A stretch of 40,072 nucleotides of DNA. Source: Tepidanaerobacteraceae bacterium (GTDB lineage Bacteria; Bacillota; Thermosediminibacteria; Thermosediminibacterales; Tepidanaerobacteraceae). This document shows, one piece after another, positions 17,274 through 24,728 of the stretch. Below the pieces are notes generated by a model. That model saw nothing but the letters and a program-made list of their open reading frames with translations, was not told the DNA's origin and did no database searches. How positions within the stretch are numbered: position 1 is the first letter of the stretch; each line of letters begins with the position of its first letter. The stretch is taken from NCBI GenBank assembly GCA_029982615.1, contig JARRBK010000013.1, positions 1 through 40,072 on the forward strand, given 5' to 3'. The position numbers were made by a program, and so were the translations under genes.

Positions 17274-17353
17274 GTCGCGGGTTCGAATCCCGTTTTCCGC
17301 TCCAGGAATATCAAGAGTTCCGAGATTTTGTTTACATATCGGAACCCTTTTTT
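17274..17353 (+). repeat. Distal att-like repeat: tRNA-Gly 3' fragment plus terminator
   Basis: 17274-17305 is identical to 14819-14850 (T arm, acceptor 3' strand, CCA). 17306-17353 aligns without gaps to the tRNA-Gly terminator region with about ten substitutions; the hairpin (GTTCCGA/TCGGAAC) and T run are kept. There is no tRNA 5' half. Interpreted as the other end of an integrated element. Confidence 0.8.
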
Positions 17354-17812
17354 GTTGCTATTCTGGTGAGATTTTTTTTAAACTTCGTAAGTTTTTTTTA
17401 CTGCTTGTCGTTTTACTTCTTCAGCAAGAGAATAGAATCCATGTTGTGGATATTTTTAATGGCCGAAATTCTTTAGACGAGAAAATAGATACCGGGTCAT
17501 AGTAAGCAATTTTAAGAAATAATGAGAAAAGCGAAGATTTAAGCAGATAATTGCTTAAAATAGAATCATAAGTACATTTGCATTGCAAGACGTACCTTAT
17601 ATGCGACGTTATTTTTTTTAATTAGTACATAGCCGATTTTTCTAACGGTACATGATTTTATAGTCCAGTATGTAAATCGGCGAATTTGGCCAAATTCTGA
17701 AGGTGCAACGGGTTATTAATTCCACTATAATGATTAACAGAACAAATCGAAACTTCAAAGTAACTGCATCAGTTTTCGATTTGAATAAAAATCAATTATG
17801 GAGGGAAGAAAC
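17354..17812. other. Non-coding AT-rich stretch after the island
   Basis: No credible gene. A short hairpin AAACTT/AAGTTT with T run (17380-17400) and an inverted repeat GCCGATTT (17632-17639)/AAATCGGC (17674-17681) are visible. A weak antisense peptide-like stretch (AEEVKRQAVKKTYEV, minus strand near 17400) may be a gene tail but is too short to assign. Confidence 0.4.
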
Positions 17813-18187
17813 ATGTTGGACAGAAATTTAATTTTCAATCTTCTGGAAGAGAGGAATCAAAAGCCAAGATATTTTAATAACTCCAAGACGATTATCGAAA
17901 CAGATTCTGCAGGGGTGTTCTATGTCCTTGAATACAGAGGTTCCGGCAGAATTGGATGGACTGTAAGCCACAACATATTGCGGGAGCTAAAATCCTATGG
18001 GCAGTTTTGCATTTTATTCATAAATGTAACGGAAGAAGAAATGTATATCATCCTGGAATCAAACAAAGAATTTCTGGAATCCCTGGATAATCAAACCGGA
18101 CCGTATAAAATAGACAAACACGATGTGGAAAAATACAATATAAGTTTTGAAAACCTTGATGAATATCTGATTTCATTAAATTCATGA
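17813..18187 (+). CDS. Hypothetical protein, 124 aa
   Basis: Not recognised. It begins MLDRNLIFNLLEERNQKPRYF; contains mixed alpha/beta text such as GVFYVLEYRGSGRIGWTVSH and a C-terminal acidic part; no signal peptide, helix in membrane, cysteine motif or known catalytic motif. ATG 17813 with GGAGGG about 8 nt upstream. It stands alone between the island end and a bidirectional terminator. Its neighbourhood suggests accessory origin. Confidence 0.65.
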   Translation: MLDRNLIFNLLEERNQKPRYFNNSKTIIETDSAGVFYVLEYRGSGRIGWTVSHNILRELKSYGQFCILFINVTEEEMYIILESNKEFLESLDNQTGPYKIDKHDVEKYNISFENLDEYLISLNS

Positions 18188-18548
18188 TGATATTTTACTG
18201 TGATGTAAGGGAAAATTTTACTGAAAAAAGTTATTTTTTAAGTAGATTAGTTTTGTTCATATAATTGTTTACATTTAAAATCTTCATCTAGTGGCGCTAC
18301 GGCTTTGGAAAAATAAGGCTTTGGAAAAATAAGGCAATACACTTTTAAAACATGTCATAATAGTACTATAAAAAAAGTCCCGGTGACTTGAAAAGCGCCG
18401 GGATTTTATTTCTTAAATATGTTTTATCTTATGTTATGGATCTGATGTTGGAACATGCTGGCTGTGTCTAAATGTGTTGGTTTCAATAAAAGCGCTGGAT
18501 AATCATATATTCTTCTTTCAAAATATAAAAGGAGAGTACAATCACTCA
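18188..18548. other. Intergenic region with a 16-bp tandem repeat
   Basis: About 360 bases between convergent genes. The unit GGCTTTGGAAAAATAA is perfectly duplicated (18301-18316, 18317-18332) with a partial third GGC. A bidirectional terminator lies at 18366-18410. Nothing else seen. Confidence 0.6.
18366..18410. terminator. Bidirectional terminator
   Basis: TCCCGG (18378-18383) pairs with CCGGGA (18398-18403). A T-rich tract follows on the plus strand, and an A run precedes on the plus strand, giving a T run for minus-strand transcription. It serves both the orphan gene (left) and the alcohol dehydrogenase (right). Confidence 0.7.
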
Positions 18549-19727
18549 TTATCTATACGCTTCATTCATAATTTCTATGGTTTCCTCCAGAGAAAGGGCG
18601 TAGGGGTCTACTTCGAACAAGCCTCCCATGGTCTTGCGGGCATTTTCGGCCAGAGCCGGGATGTCCTCTTTTTTAATGCCATAGTCGGACATCTTGAGGC
18701 CCCTCACGCCACAGTCTTCCTGAAGCTTGATCAATGCATTCACGAAGGCCATAGGCCGCTCTTTTTCAGGAAGAAAGTCCACGTTTACTCCCATAGCCCT
18801 GGCCATGGCAGTGAATCTTTCCGGTGCTTTGGATGCAAAGAATGTGTAATATGCTTCAGACAGCATGATAAGCCCCGCGCCATGGGCAAGCTCCGGATGA
18901 TGAGCGCTGAGGGCGTGCTCCATAGAGTGTTCCGATGTACAGCTAGATGTGGATTCCACAAATCCCGAGAGGGTATTGGCCAATGCCACCTGGGTCCTGG
19001 CTTCAATATTGCTTCCGTCATTGACGCAGACGGGCAGATACTTGGCAATCAATTCAATGCTCTTTAAAGCGTATGCGTCACTTATGGGCGTGGCTGTTTT
19101 TGCTATATAACCCTCGGTGGAGTGGAAGAGCGCGTCGAAACCCTGATATGCGGTGAGGTGCTTGGGCACTGTGAGCATAAGTTCAGGGTCCACTATGGAC
19201 AGGGTCGGAAATGTATACGAATTTCCGTAACCGATCTTCTCGTTGGTTTCCTCTTTGGTGATGACCGTCCAGGGGTCGGCTTCAGTACCTGTGCCAGCGG
19301 TGGTGGTGATTGCAACTATGGGAAGGGCGCCATTTTTTACGGGCATTCCCTTGCCCGTTCCGCCGCTTACGTAATCCCAGTAATCCCCCGGATTTTTAGC
19401 CATAATGGCAATGCTTTTGGCTGAATCAATGCTACTGCCTCCTCCAAGGCCTATGACAAAATCACAACCCTCATCTTTGGCCAAGGCAGCCCCTTCCATT
19501 ACGTGGGATTTGATGGGGTTTGGCAGGATTTTGTCAAAAAGAACATGTTCTATGCCCAGGCGGTCCAGAATTTCCACCAGTCGGTCCAGGTAACCGTTGC
19601 TTTTCATGGACTTGCCTGAAGAAATGACTATCAGAGCCTTTTTCCCGGGGAGTTCCTCCTTTGCAAGTTCATTTAGCTTTCCGGGGCCAAAAAGAATCTT
19701 AGTTGGCATGTAATAATTGAACTTCAT
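18549..19727 (-). CDS. Iron-containing alcohol dehydrogenase
   Basis: 392-residue group III (Fe-ADH) enzyme, NAD(P)-linked oxidation of alcohols or reduction of aldehydes, most like butanol dehydrogenase/YugJ-type members. The dinucleotide motif GLGGGSSIDSAKSIA lies near 93-107, TTAGTGTEADPW near 141, and the metal ligands fall in YQGFDALFHSTEGY (Asp, His) and EHSMEHALSAHH...AHGAG (His). GGGAGG lies 8 nt before the ATG on the minus strand. It is divergent from an HxlR regulator, an arrangement often seen for aldehyde-stress control. Physiological substrate unknown. Confidence 0.92.
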   Translation of the reverse strand: MKFNYYMPTKILFGPGKLNELAKEELPGKKALIVISSGKSMKSNGYLDRLVEILDRLGIEHVLFDKILPNPIKSHVMEGAALAKDEGCDFVIGLGGGSSIDSAKSIAIMAKNPGDYWDYVSGGTGKGMPVKNGALPIVAITTTAGTGTEADPWTVITKEETNEKIGYGNSYTFPTLSIVDPELMLTVPKHLTAYQGFDALFHSTEGYIAKTATPISDAYALKSIELIAKYLPVCVNDGSNIEARTQVALANTLSGFVESTSSCTSEHSMEHALSAHHPELAHGAGLIMLSEAYYTFFASKAPERFTAMARAMGVNVDFLPEKERPMAFVNALIKLQEDCGVRGLKMSDYGIKKEDIPALAENARKTMGGLFEVDPYALSLEETIEIMNEAYR

Positions 19728-19812
19728 TTAAATTACCTCCCATTGTATTTGTATTATATTGTAATTTTCAGCACCCCCGCCGGCGATGGGTTTTCTTAAA
19801 TTCTTAAATTAT

Positions 19813-19841
19813 AGTATAGTATTTACTTTTTATTTTAACAA
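19813..19841 (-). promoter_or_regulatory. Promoter of the alcohol dehydrogenase
   Basis: On the minus strand TTGTTA (19841-19836) and TATACT (19818-19813) are 17 bases apart. Confidence 0.6.
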
Positions 19842-19853
19842 GAATGCACTTTA

Positions 19854-19882
19854 TTGATAGATGGTAACACATGTGATACTAT
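19854..19882 (+). promoter_or_regulatory. Promoter and operator-like palindrome of hxlR
   Basis: TTGATA (19854-19859) and TACTAT (19877-19882) are 17 bases apart. Between them GTAACACATGTGATAC (19864-19879) is a 16-bp palindrome with one mismatched pair, a plausible HxlR dimer site positioned for autorepression. Its distance to the divergent dehydrogenase promoter is about 25 bp, so it could affect both. Confidence 0.5.
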
Positions 19883-19905
19883 ATACTACAGGGGTGAGGA
19901 AGCTT

Positions 19906-20286
19906 ATGGCTGAAAAAAGCAGGAGAACAAAAGAAGCCACATGCGAGATTGAAGTGGCCTTTAGCGTAATAGGCGGTAAATGGAAGCCTTTAATCTTGTG
20001 GTTTTTAGGGCAGTCCGGCACTCTCAGGTTCGGCGAGCTTCAGCATTTGATTCCTGACATAACCCATAGGATACTGACAAAACAATTGAGAGAACTGGAA
20101 ATGTACCAGCTGATCCAGAGGAAAGTGTACCCCGAAGTCCCCGCTAGGGTGGAATACTCCATCACGGAAAAGGGCAGGGAAATTATACCCATCCTGGATA
20201 TGATGTGTGAATGGGCCGATAAAAATGATTATTTTGGATATAAGATGAAATATAATTTATGTGAACAAAACACAGGAAATCTATAA
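19906..20286 (+). CDS. HxlR family transcriptional regulator
   Basis: 126-residue winged-helix repressor/activator. The N-terminal CEIEVAFSVIGGKWKPLILW matches the HxlR signature with its single conserved Cys (about residue 12), the thiol used for sensing electrophiles or disulfide stress in YodB and HypR; then FGELQHLIPDITHRILTKQL is the recognition helix region and RVEYSITEKG the wing. ATG 19906 preferred because GGGGTGAGG (19891-19899) is spaced 6 nt; the in-frame ATG 19861 lies before the promoter. Divergent from the Fe-alcohol dehydrogenase, its probable target. Confidence 0.9.
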   Translation: MAEKSRRTKEATCEIEVAFSVIGGKWKPLILWFLGQSGTLRFGELQHLIPDITHRILTKQLRELEMYQLIQRKVYPEVPARVEYSITEKGREIIPILDMMCEWADKNDYFGYKMKYNLCEQNTGNL

Positions 20287-20413
20287 ATATAAGAAATCTT
20301 TACATCAAAATATTTAGGAATAAAAGAAACAGTATTTTAATAATAATTTAAAAGCAAGTATATATATTAAACAGATCATCAATCCGAGGCTCATTGCAGA
20401 AAGGCGGATTTAT

Positions 20414-21919
20414 GTGAACATAAAAAGGCTGGGAATCGCGGCTGTGGTATTCATCCTGCTGACATCAGCGCTTTACGCTGCTTTTAAAAAGCCATCGGAC
20501 TACATGGAAGGCGCAGCTCGGCGCATATCAGGAGAGTGCCCCAGGTACACCATAAATGTGAGCTTTTACCCTGAGGAAAAAAGGATAGAAGGCACACAGA
20601 GCCTAATCGTAAAGAACACGGAAAAGGCGGAACTTTCAGAGTTGTATTTTCACCTTTATCCCAATGCTTTCAAAACCTCCGATACTGCTCCCTTTCCCCG
20701 CAGCGAAATGCAGTTAGCTTATCCCAATGGATTTTCCCCCGGTTATATCGATATAAAAAAAGTGGCGACGCCTTCTGGACCGCTGGAATATGAAGTGCGC
20801 GGCACCCTGTTGAAAGTGGTGCCGGATAAGCCGTTAAAACTAGGGCAGAGCCTAAAACTCACCATGGAATTTACCGAGATTATTCCCCCATCTTACGGCC
20901 GCTTCGGCTACGGGAAAAACACATACAACATAGCCAACTGGTACCCCATCTTGGCTGTATACGATGAACACGGCTGGAACAAAGACCCTTACTATGCGAT
21001 CGGAGACCCTTTCTACAGCGAGGTCGGGCTTTATGAAGTAAAGATAAAAGCGCCGGCGGAATATACCATAGCGGCCACTGGTTATTTGGAAAACAAGAGG
21101 CAAGAGGGAAGCTCTTTGATTTGGACTTTCAAAACAGGGCTTGTGCGGGACTTTGCCTGGGTTGCCAGCACCAGGTTTAAAGAGGCTTCCAGCGAGGTCG
21201 GCAGGGTTAAAATAACCTCCTATTATTTAAAAGAAGATGCCGTATTTGGGCAAAAAGCCCTGGAATATGCCGCAAGGGCTGTGAAATTTTTCAGCGAATA
21301 TTTCGGCCCGTACCCGTATAGAGAGTATTCGGTGGCTGCTTCGGACTTTTACATAGGAGGCATGGAATATCCCAATCTGGTGATGATAGGCCGCCAGTTT
21401 TACAGTGAAGGTGATATGCTGGAATATGTGGTGGTGCACGAGACAGCCCATCAGTGGTGGTACGGGCTTGTGGGCAACAACGAAGTCAAAGAACCCTGGC
21501 TTGATGAAGCGCTCACCGAGTTTTCCACAGTGCTCTATTATGAAAAAGTTTATGGCAGAAAAAGCGGTCAGAGGGTTTATGATGACTTTATATTAAACCC
21601 GTATAAATTTTATGAGCAGACTCACCAAAGCCAGAAAATGGGCCCCATATTAAGGCCGTTATCAGAATTCAGCAGCTGGGGAGAATACGACGCTATAGTA
21701 TATTCGCGGGGTGCCATTATGCTAAAGCAGTTGGAAAGCATTATCGGCGAAGACAAATTCCGTGAGGCGACGCGCTTTTATTTTAAACAAAATATTTATA
21801 AAAACGCCACCACCGAAGATTTTATTAAAGCTGTAAACAAAGCCACCGGCGCTGACTGGACAGACTACATATACAACAAGATGTTAAAAAACGATGAGCC
21901 TCTACAAAAAGCCGCCTGA
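20414..21919 (+). CDS. Secreted/anchored M1-like zinc metallopeptidase
   Basis: 501-residue gluzincin. An N-terminal signal or anchor (5-23) is followed by a beta-rich domain, then GGMEYP (315-320, equivalent to the GAMEN exopeptidase box), the zinc site VVHETAHQWW (H342, E343, H346) and the third ligand E365 in WLDEALTEF. Shorter than classic aminopeptidase N (about 850 aa), because the C-terminal helical domain is reduced. Likely trims peptides at the cell surface. GTG start; AAAGGCGG upstream is only moderate. No partner gene; the next gene starts 79 nt later. Confidence 0.9.
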   Translation: MNIKRLGIAAVVFILLTSALYAAFKKPSDYMEGAARRISGECPRYTINVSFYPEEKRIEGTQSLIVKNTEKAELSELYFHLYPNAFKTSDTAPFPRSEMQLAYPNGFSPGYIDIKKVATPSGPLEYEVRGTLLKVVPDKPLKLGQSLKLTMEFTEIIPPSYGRFGYGKNTYNIANWYPILAVYDEHGWNKDPYYAIGDPFYSEVGLYEVKIKAPAEYTIAATGYLENKRQEGSSLIWTFKTGLVRDFAWVASTRFKEASSEVGRVKITSYYLKEDAVFGQKALEYAARAVKFFSEYFGPYPYREYSVAASDFYIGGMEYPNLVMIGRQFYSEGDMLEYVVVHETAHQWWYGLVGNNEVKEPWLDEALTEFSTVLYYEKVYGRKSGQRVYDDFILNPYKFYEQTHQSQKMGPILRPLSEFSSWGEYDAIVYSRGAIMLKQLESIIGEDKFREATRFYFKQNIYKNATTEDFIKAVNKATGADWTDYIYNKMLKNDEPLQKAA

Positions 21920-21997
21920 GGCGATGCAAAACTCGTGCATTTTGGCAGGCCGGAAACATTGAGCCCAAATGGTATAAAATTGAAGGGAGCTGAAGAC

Positions 21998-22894
21998 ATG
22001 AACCCTTACAGAAAGGGAATATTGCTGGCTGCTCTGGGCACAGTTTTTTTCGGGACAAGCCCTGTTTTCACTAGGCTTGCATCAGGTCTTTCTGTAGGTG
22101 AAATAGCCTTTTTCAGGATGTTTTTGGGTGCGATTTTTATCCTGGCAGCTTCTAGGCTTTCAGGCATGGACGTTTCAATTGAGAGGCGGGATGTGTCAAA
22201 ATTTATACTCTACGGCCTGATTACGTCCTTTCATTTCCTTTTTTATATCGGTTCGGTGATGTACACCACCATTGCCCACTCTCTGAGCTTGGTATATACA
22301 GCGCCTATAATGATAACCGTGCTCACGGCTGTGATATTGAAAGAAAGAATACCGCCGTATAAATATATAGGTATAATTATAGTAATATTGGGAATTATTA
22401 TCTTAGCCAGGTTTGAACCCCAGCTTACCGGCAGAATGATTCTCGGTGACATCATGGCGCTGGGGTCGGCACTGTGCCTGGCTCTCTATTCAGTGGCGGG
22501 CCGAAGGGAGAGAAACAATTATCCGCTTTTAAAGTATGTATTCTGGGTATATTTGCTGGCGGCGTTCTTCTTGCTGCCGTGGGCAATTCCGCATTTCACG
22601 TGGCCGAAAACTGTCCAACAATGGGGGGCTTTGATAATGCTCGGATTTTTGCCCACAACACTGGGCCATACCCTGTATAACGCCGGGCTCAGATACATTC
22701 ATCCTACATATGCTAACCTTATATCCACTCAGGAAGTCACCGGTGGGGTAGTGCTCGGTTACTTGTTTTTGGGAGAAATTCCAAGCAAAAATTCAATTGT
22801 GGGCATTTTAGTTATGTTTATCGGGCTTTTCCTGGTTTTAATCCAGAAAAAACAGCAAAATAAATTACAGTTGAGGAAGGAAAATCCGGCTTGA
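21998..22894 (+). CDS. EamA family (DMT) transporter
   Basis: 298-residue membrane protein with ten predicted helices in two EamA repeats (about 5-135 and 150-285). Typical stretches are LLAALGTVFFGTSPVF, EIAFFRMFLGAIFI and the second-repeat LGFLPTTLGHTLYNAGLRY. Exporter of metabolites or amino acids in this superfamily; substrate not predictable. ATG 21998 chosen because AAGGGAG (21983-21989) is spaced 8 nt. Basic residues at the C-terminus (KKQQNKLQLRKEN) lie in the cytoplasm. Confidence 0.88.
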   Translation: MNPYRKGILLAALGTVFFGTSPVFTRLASGLSVGEIAFFRMFLGAIFILAASRLSGMDVSIERRDVSKFILYGLITSFHFLFYIGSVMYTTIAHSLSLVYTAPIMITVLTAVILKERIPPYKYIGIIIVILGIIILARFEPQLTGRMILGDIMALGSALCLALYSVAGRRERNNYPLLKYVFWVYLLAAFFLLPWAIPHFTWPKTVQQWGALIMLGFLPTTLGHTLYNAGLRYIHPTYANLISTQEVTGGVVLGYLFLGEIPSKNSIVGILVMFIGLFLVLIQKKQQNKLQLRKENPA

Positions 22895-22909
22895 TATCGA
22901 ATATTATAT

Positions 22910-22937
22910 ATTACAAATATGTTACAATAATATTACA
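22910..22937 (-). promoter_or_regulatory. Three phased WalR half-sites before the M23 hydrolase
   Basis: ATTACA (22910-22915), GTTACA (22921-22926) and ATTACA (22932-22937) are each separated by exactly 5 bases. On the minus strand this is TGTAAT-N5-TGTAAC-N5-TGTAAT, two overlapping matches to the WalR/YycF consensus TGTWAH-N5-TGTWAH. They sit 75-100 nt before a LysM-M23 wall hydrolase, the type of gene WalR controls in Bacillus and Staphylococcus. Confidence 0.75.
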
Positions 22938-23011
22938 TAAATTTTACTAAAACATATCAAGCGGTACATTTGCCGAAAAAAACTAGAAAACTGTTCGAAA
23001 GGAGTGGAGGG

Positions 23012-24388
23012 ATGAAGTTACCTAGGGTGGAGGGTTTTTACTTCTGGGGCAGGGCAGACCACAAGCGGAAGATTCTCATCATTGCTTTGTGCTGTGTGCT
23101 GGCCGCGCTATCGACCATAGCGTTTATCATAAATAGAAACGTTTATGCGGTGAGCGTAGATGGTAAAACCCTCGGGAACGTAAGCGACAGGAAAATAGTG
23201 GACAGGATAAAAGAAGATTTAAAGTCAAAGTACAGGGACAGGCTGGGCTCGGATATCGAGTTTTCCCAGGAGATTCAGGTTACGCCCGTCCGGGCTCTGG
23301 GGAAGAAAATCGATACAGAACAACAACTTTTTGAAAAACTTGATAAAATCCTTTCAGTTCAGGTTAAGGCCGTAGCCATAGAAATCGATGGGCAGCAGAT
23401 AGCTCTTGTCAAGGACCGACAGACCGCCGAGGCAGTGCTTCAGGAGGTCAAAAATTACTATGTAAACCAATCTCCGGGAGAGTTGATAAAAGTCGAGGTG
23501 TCAAATAGCATAGAGCTTGCGGAAAAGTTTACAAATCCGGAAAGAATAATGACTGCCGAGGCGGCAAAAGACCTGATTTTGAAGGGTTCTGTAGAAATGG
23601 CCACGTATAAGGTCAAACAGGGGGATACCCTTTGGGACATAGCCAGAGCGCAGGGCATCTCGCTGGACGAGCTAATAAAAGCAAACCCCCAACTAAAGTC
23701 CGAGGACAGGCTGGCGCTGGGTGAGGTTATCAACCTTAAGGAGGTAAAACCGCTCCTGAACGTAACAGTAACAAAAAAAGTTACATACCAGGAACCCATA
23801 GCTTATAAGACAGAAATAATAAAAGATGACAATCTCTGGAAATGGGACCAGAAAGTGAAACAGCAGGGCGAAAACGGAACCAAAGAAGTGGCGGCCCAGG
23901 TCGTATACAAAAACGGCGTGAAAGTGCAGCAGCAAGTGTTAGGGGAAAAGGTGCTGAAAGAGCCCGTGACCCGAATTGTGGCCAGGGGGACTAAGGCTCA
24001 GGTGGCTTTCAGGGGAAGCGGAAGATTTTTATGGCCCCTGGTAGGGACTGTAACCTCTCCCTTCGGCCGGAGGGGCGGAGAGTTTCATACGGGTATAGAT
24101 GTGGCTGCGGACAGAGGTACTCCCATCAGGGCATCGAATGCGGGGACGGTTACTTTTGCCGGCCGCAGAGGAACGTACGGCAATCTCGTAATAATAGACC
24201 ACGGTGGAGGATATGAAACATGGTACGCCCACGCCAATTCTATATTGGTGTCGGTAGGCGATAGAGTTGAAAAAGGGCAGCAGGTAGCCACAGTAGGTAC
24301 TACTGGAAGGACTACAGGCTCCCATGTTCACTTTGAAGTTCGACTAAATGGAAAACCGCAAAATCCGTTGAACTATTTGAGCAGATAG
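23012..24388 (+). CDS. LysM-G5-M23 peptidoglycan endopeptidase
   Basis: 458-residue membrane-anchored wall hydrolase. An N-terminal anchor (about 20-41) leads to a region with two YVV-like/structural units, a LysM peptidoglycan-binding domain (197-242, YKVKQGDTLWDIARAQGISL), a G5 domain (about 249-327), and an M23 peptidase domain with zinc ligands H359 and D363 in FHTGIDVA, H407, and HVHFE (H438, H440). Cuts peptide cross-bridges in peptidoglycan. ATG 23012 chosen because AAAGGAG (22998-23004) lies 7 nt upstream. WalR half-sites upstream indicate control by the wall-stress system encoded just downstream. Confidence 0.93.
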   Translation: MKLPRVEGFYFWGRADHKRKILIIALCCVLAALSTIAFIINRNVYAVSVDGKTLGNVSDRKIVDRIKEDLKSKYRDRLGSDIEFSQEIQVTPVRALGKKIDTEQQLFEKLDKILSVQVKAVAIEIDGQQIALVKDRQTAEAVLQEVKNYYVNQSPGELIKVEVSNSIELAEKFTNPERIMTAEAAKDLILKGSVEMATYKVKQGDTLWDIARAQGISLDELIKANPQLKSEDRLALGEVINLKEVKPLLNVTVTKKVTYQEPIAYKTEIIKDDNLWKWDQKVKQQGENGTKEVAAQVVYKNGVKVQQQVLGEKVLKEPVTRIVARGTKAQVAFRGSGRFLWPLVGTVTSPFGRRGGEFHTGIDVAADRGTPIRASNAGTVTFAGRRGTYGNLVIIDHGGGYETWYAHANSILVSVGDRVEKGQQVATVGTTGRTTGSHVHFEVRLNGKPQNPLNYLSR

Positions 24389-24430
24389 TTATGCAAAGCT
24401 TTCAGCACGATAAAAAATTACTGCATATGA

Positions 24431-24464
24431 ACCGGTGTAGCCGCTGGCGCGGCCGCCGGTTTTT
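24431..24464 (+). terminator. Terminator of the M23 gene
   Basis: ACCGG (24431-24435)/CCGGT (24456-24460) with an inner stem GCCGC (24440-24444)/GCGGC (24449-24453), followed by a T run. Confidence 0.75.
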
Positions 24465-24539
24465 ACATTATTTCTCAAAGGGGCAATATGAGCAGCGATG
24501 TTTGCTGTCAGCTAAATTATGTCGATTATCCCAGAAATT

Positions 24540-24568
24540 TGTAATAATTTTGTAATATAACCGTTACA
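24540..24568 (+). promoter_or_regulatory. WalR box upstream of the walRK operon
   Basis: TGTAAT (24540-24545)-N5-TGTAAT (24551-24556) is an exact match to the WalR consensus on the plus strand; an inverted half-site GTTACA follows at 24563-24568. Suggests autoregulation of the operon. Confidence 0.7.
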
Positions 24569-24640
24569 ATTTCTTAATAATAGTAAAATATAATAAAAAT
24601 TAAAAGCAGTCAGCAACAACAAAACGATCCCCCCTTTGAA

Positions 24641-24666
24641 AAGGCGGCAAACAGCCGCTTTTTTTT
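24641..24666 (+). terminator. Terminator or attenuator between WalR box and walRK operon
   Basis: AAGGCGGC (24641-24648) pairs with GCCGCTTT (24654-24661), loop of 5, then T run to 24666. It lies after the WalR box but 63 nt before the first gene, and the preceding gene already has a terminator, so it may act as an attenuator on WalR-driven transcripts. Confidence 0.6.
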
Positions 24667-24728
24667 AAATTATTTTCCAGTGAAATTCCTTTTCAAATTT
24701 TATATAATTATGGGGGGGAGGGAGAACC

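Larger units (their letters stand above)
14851..17305. mobile_element. Decayed integrative element at tRNA-Gly
   Basis: About 2.45 kb bounded by the 32-bp att-like repeats. Next to the tRNA end, on the minus strand, is a C-terminal remnant of a tyrosine recombinase, the expected position for an integrase. The cargo is mostly damaged: frameshifted coiled-coil protein, antitoxin with a nonsense-mutated toxin, and a nucleotidyltransferase/antitoxin junction; only the phosphoesterase and the antitoxin look intact. Self-mobility is certainly lost. Alternative: a partial tRNA duplication unrelated to integration; the recombinase remnant argues against that. Confidence 0.7.
24389..24728. other. Intergenic region before the walRK operon
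   Basis: 340 bases: terminator of the M23 gene (24431-24464), a WalR box (24540-24556) with an extra half-site (24563-24568), and a second terminator-like hairpin (24641-24666). A GTGAAA-17-TATAAT pair (24680-24708) could give a second, start-proximal promoter. Confidence 0.6.

Noticed and set aside
17390-17470. Possible gene tail on the minus strand (AEEVKRQAVKKTYEV)
   Set aside because: About 20 residues only, no start codon with a ribosome site; resemblance to ChaB-like tails is too weak.
17589-17622. GACGT/ACGTT hairpin followed by a T run
   Set aside because: Five-bp stem including a G-U pair and no transcript ahead of it; too weak to call.
18474-19067. Open frame of 197 codons on the plus strand inside the alcohol dehydrogenase
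   Set aside because: It is antisense to a well-recognised gene, has no family features and no ribosome site.
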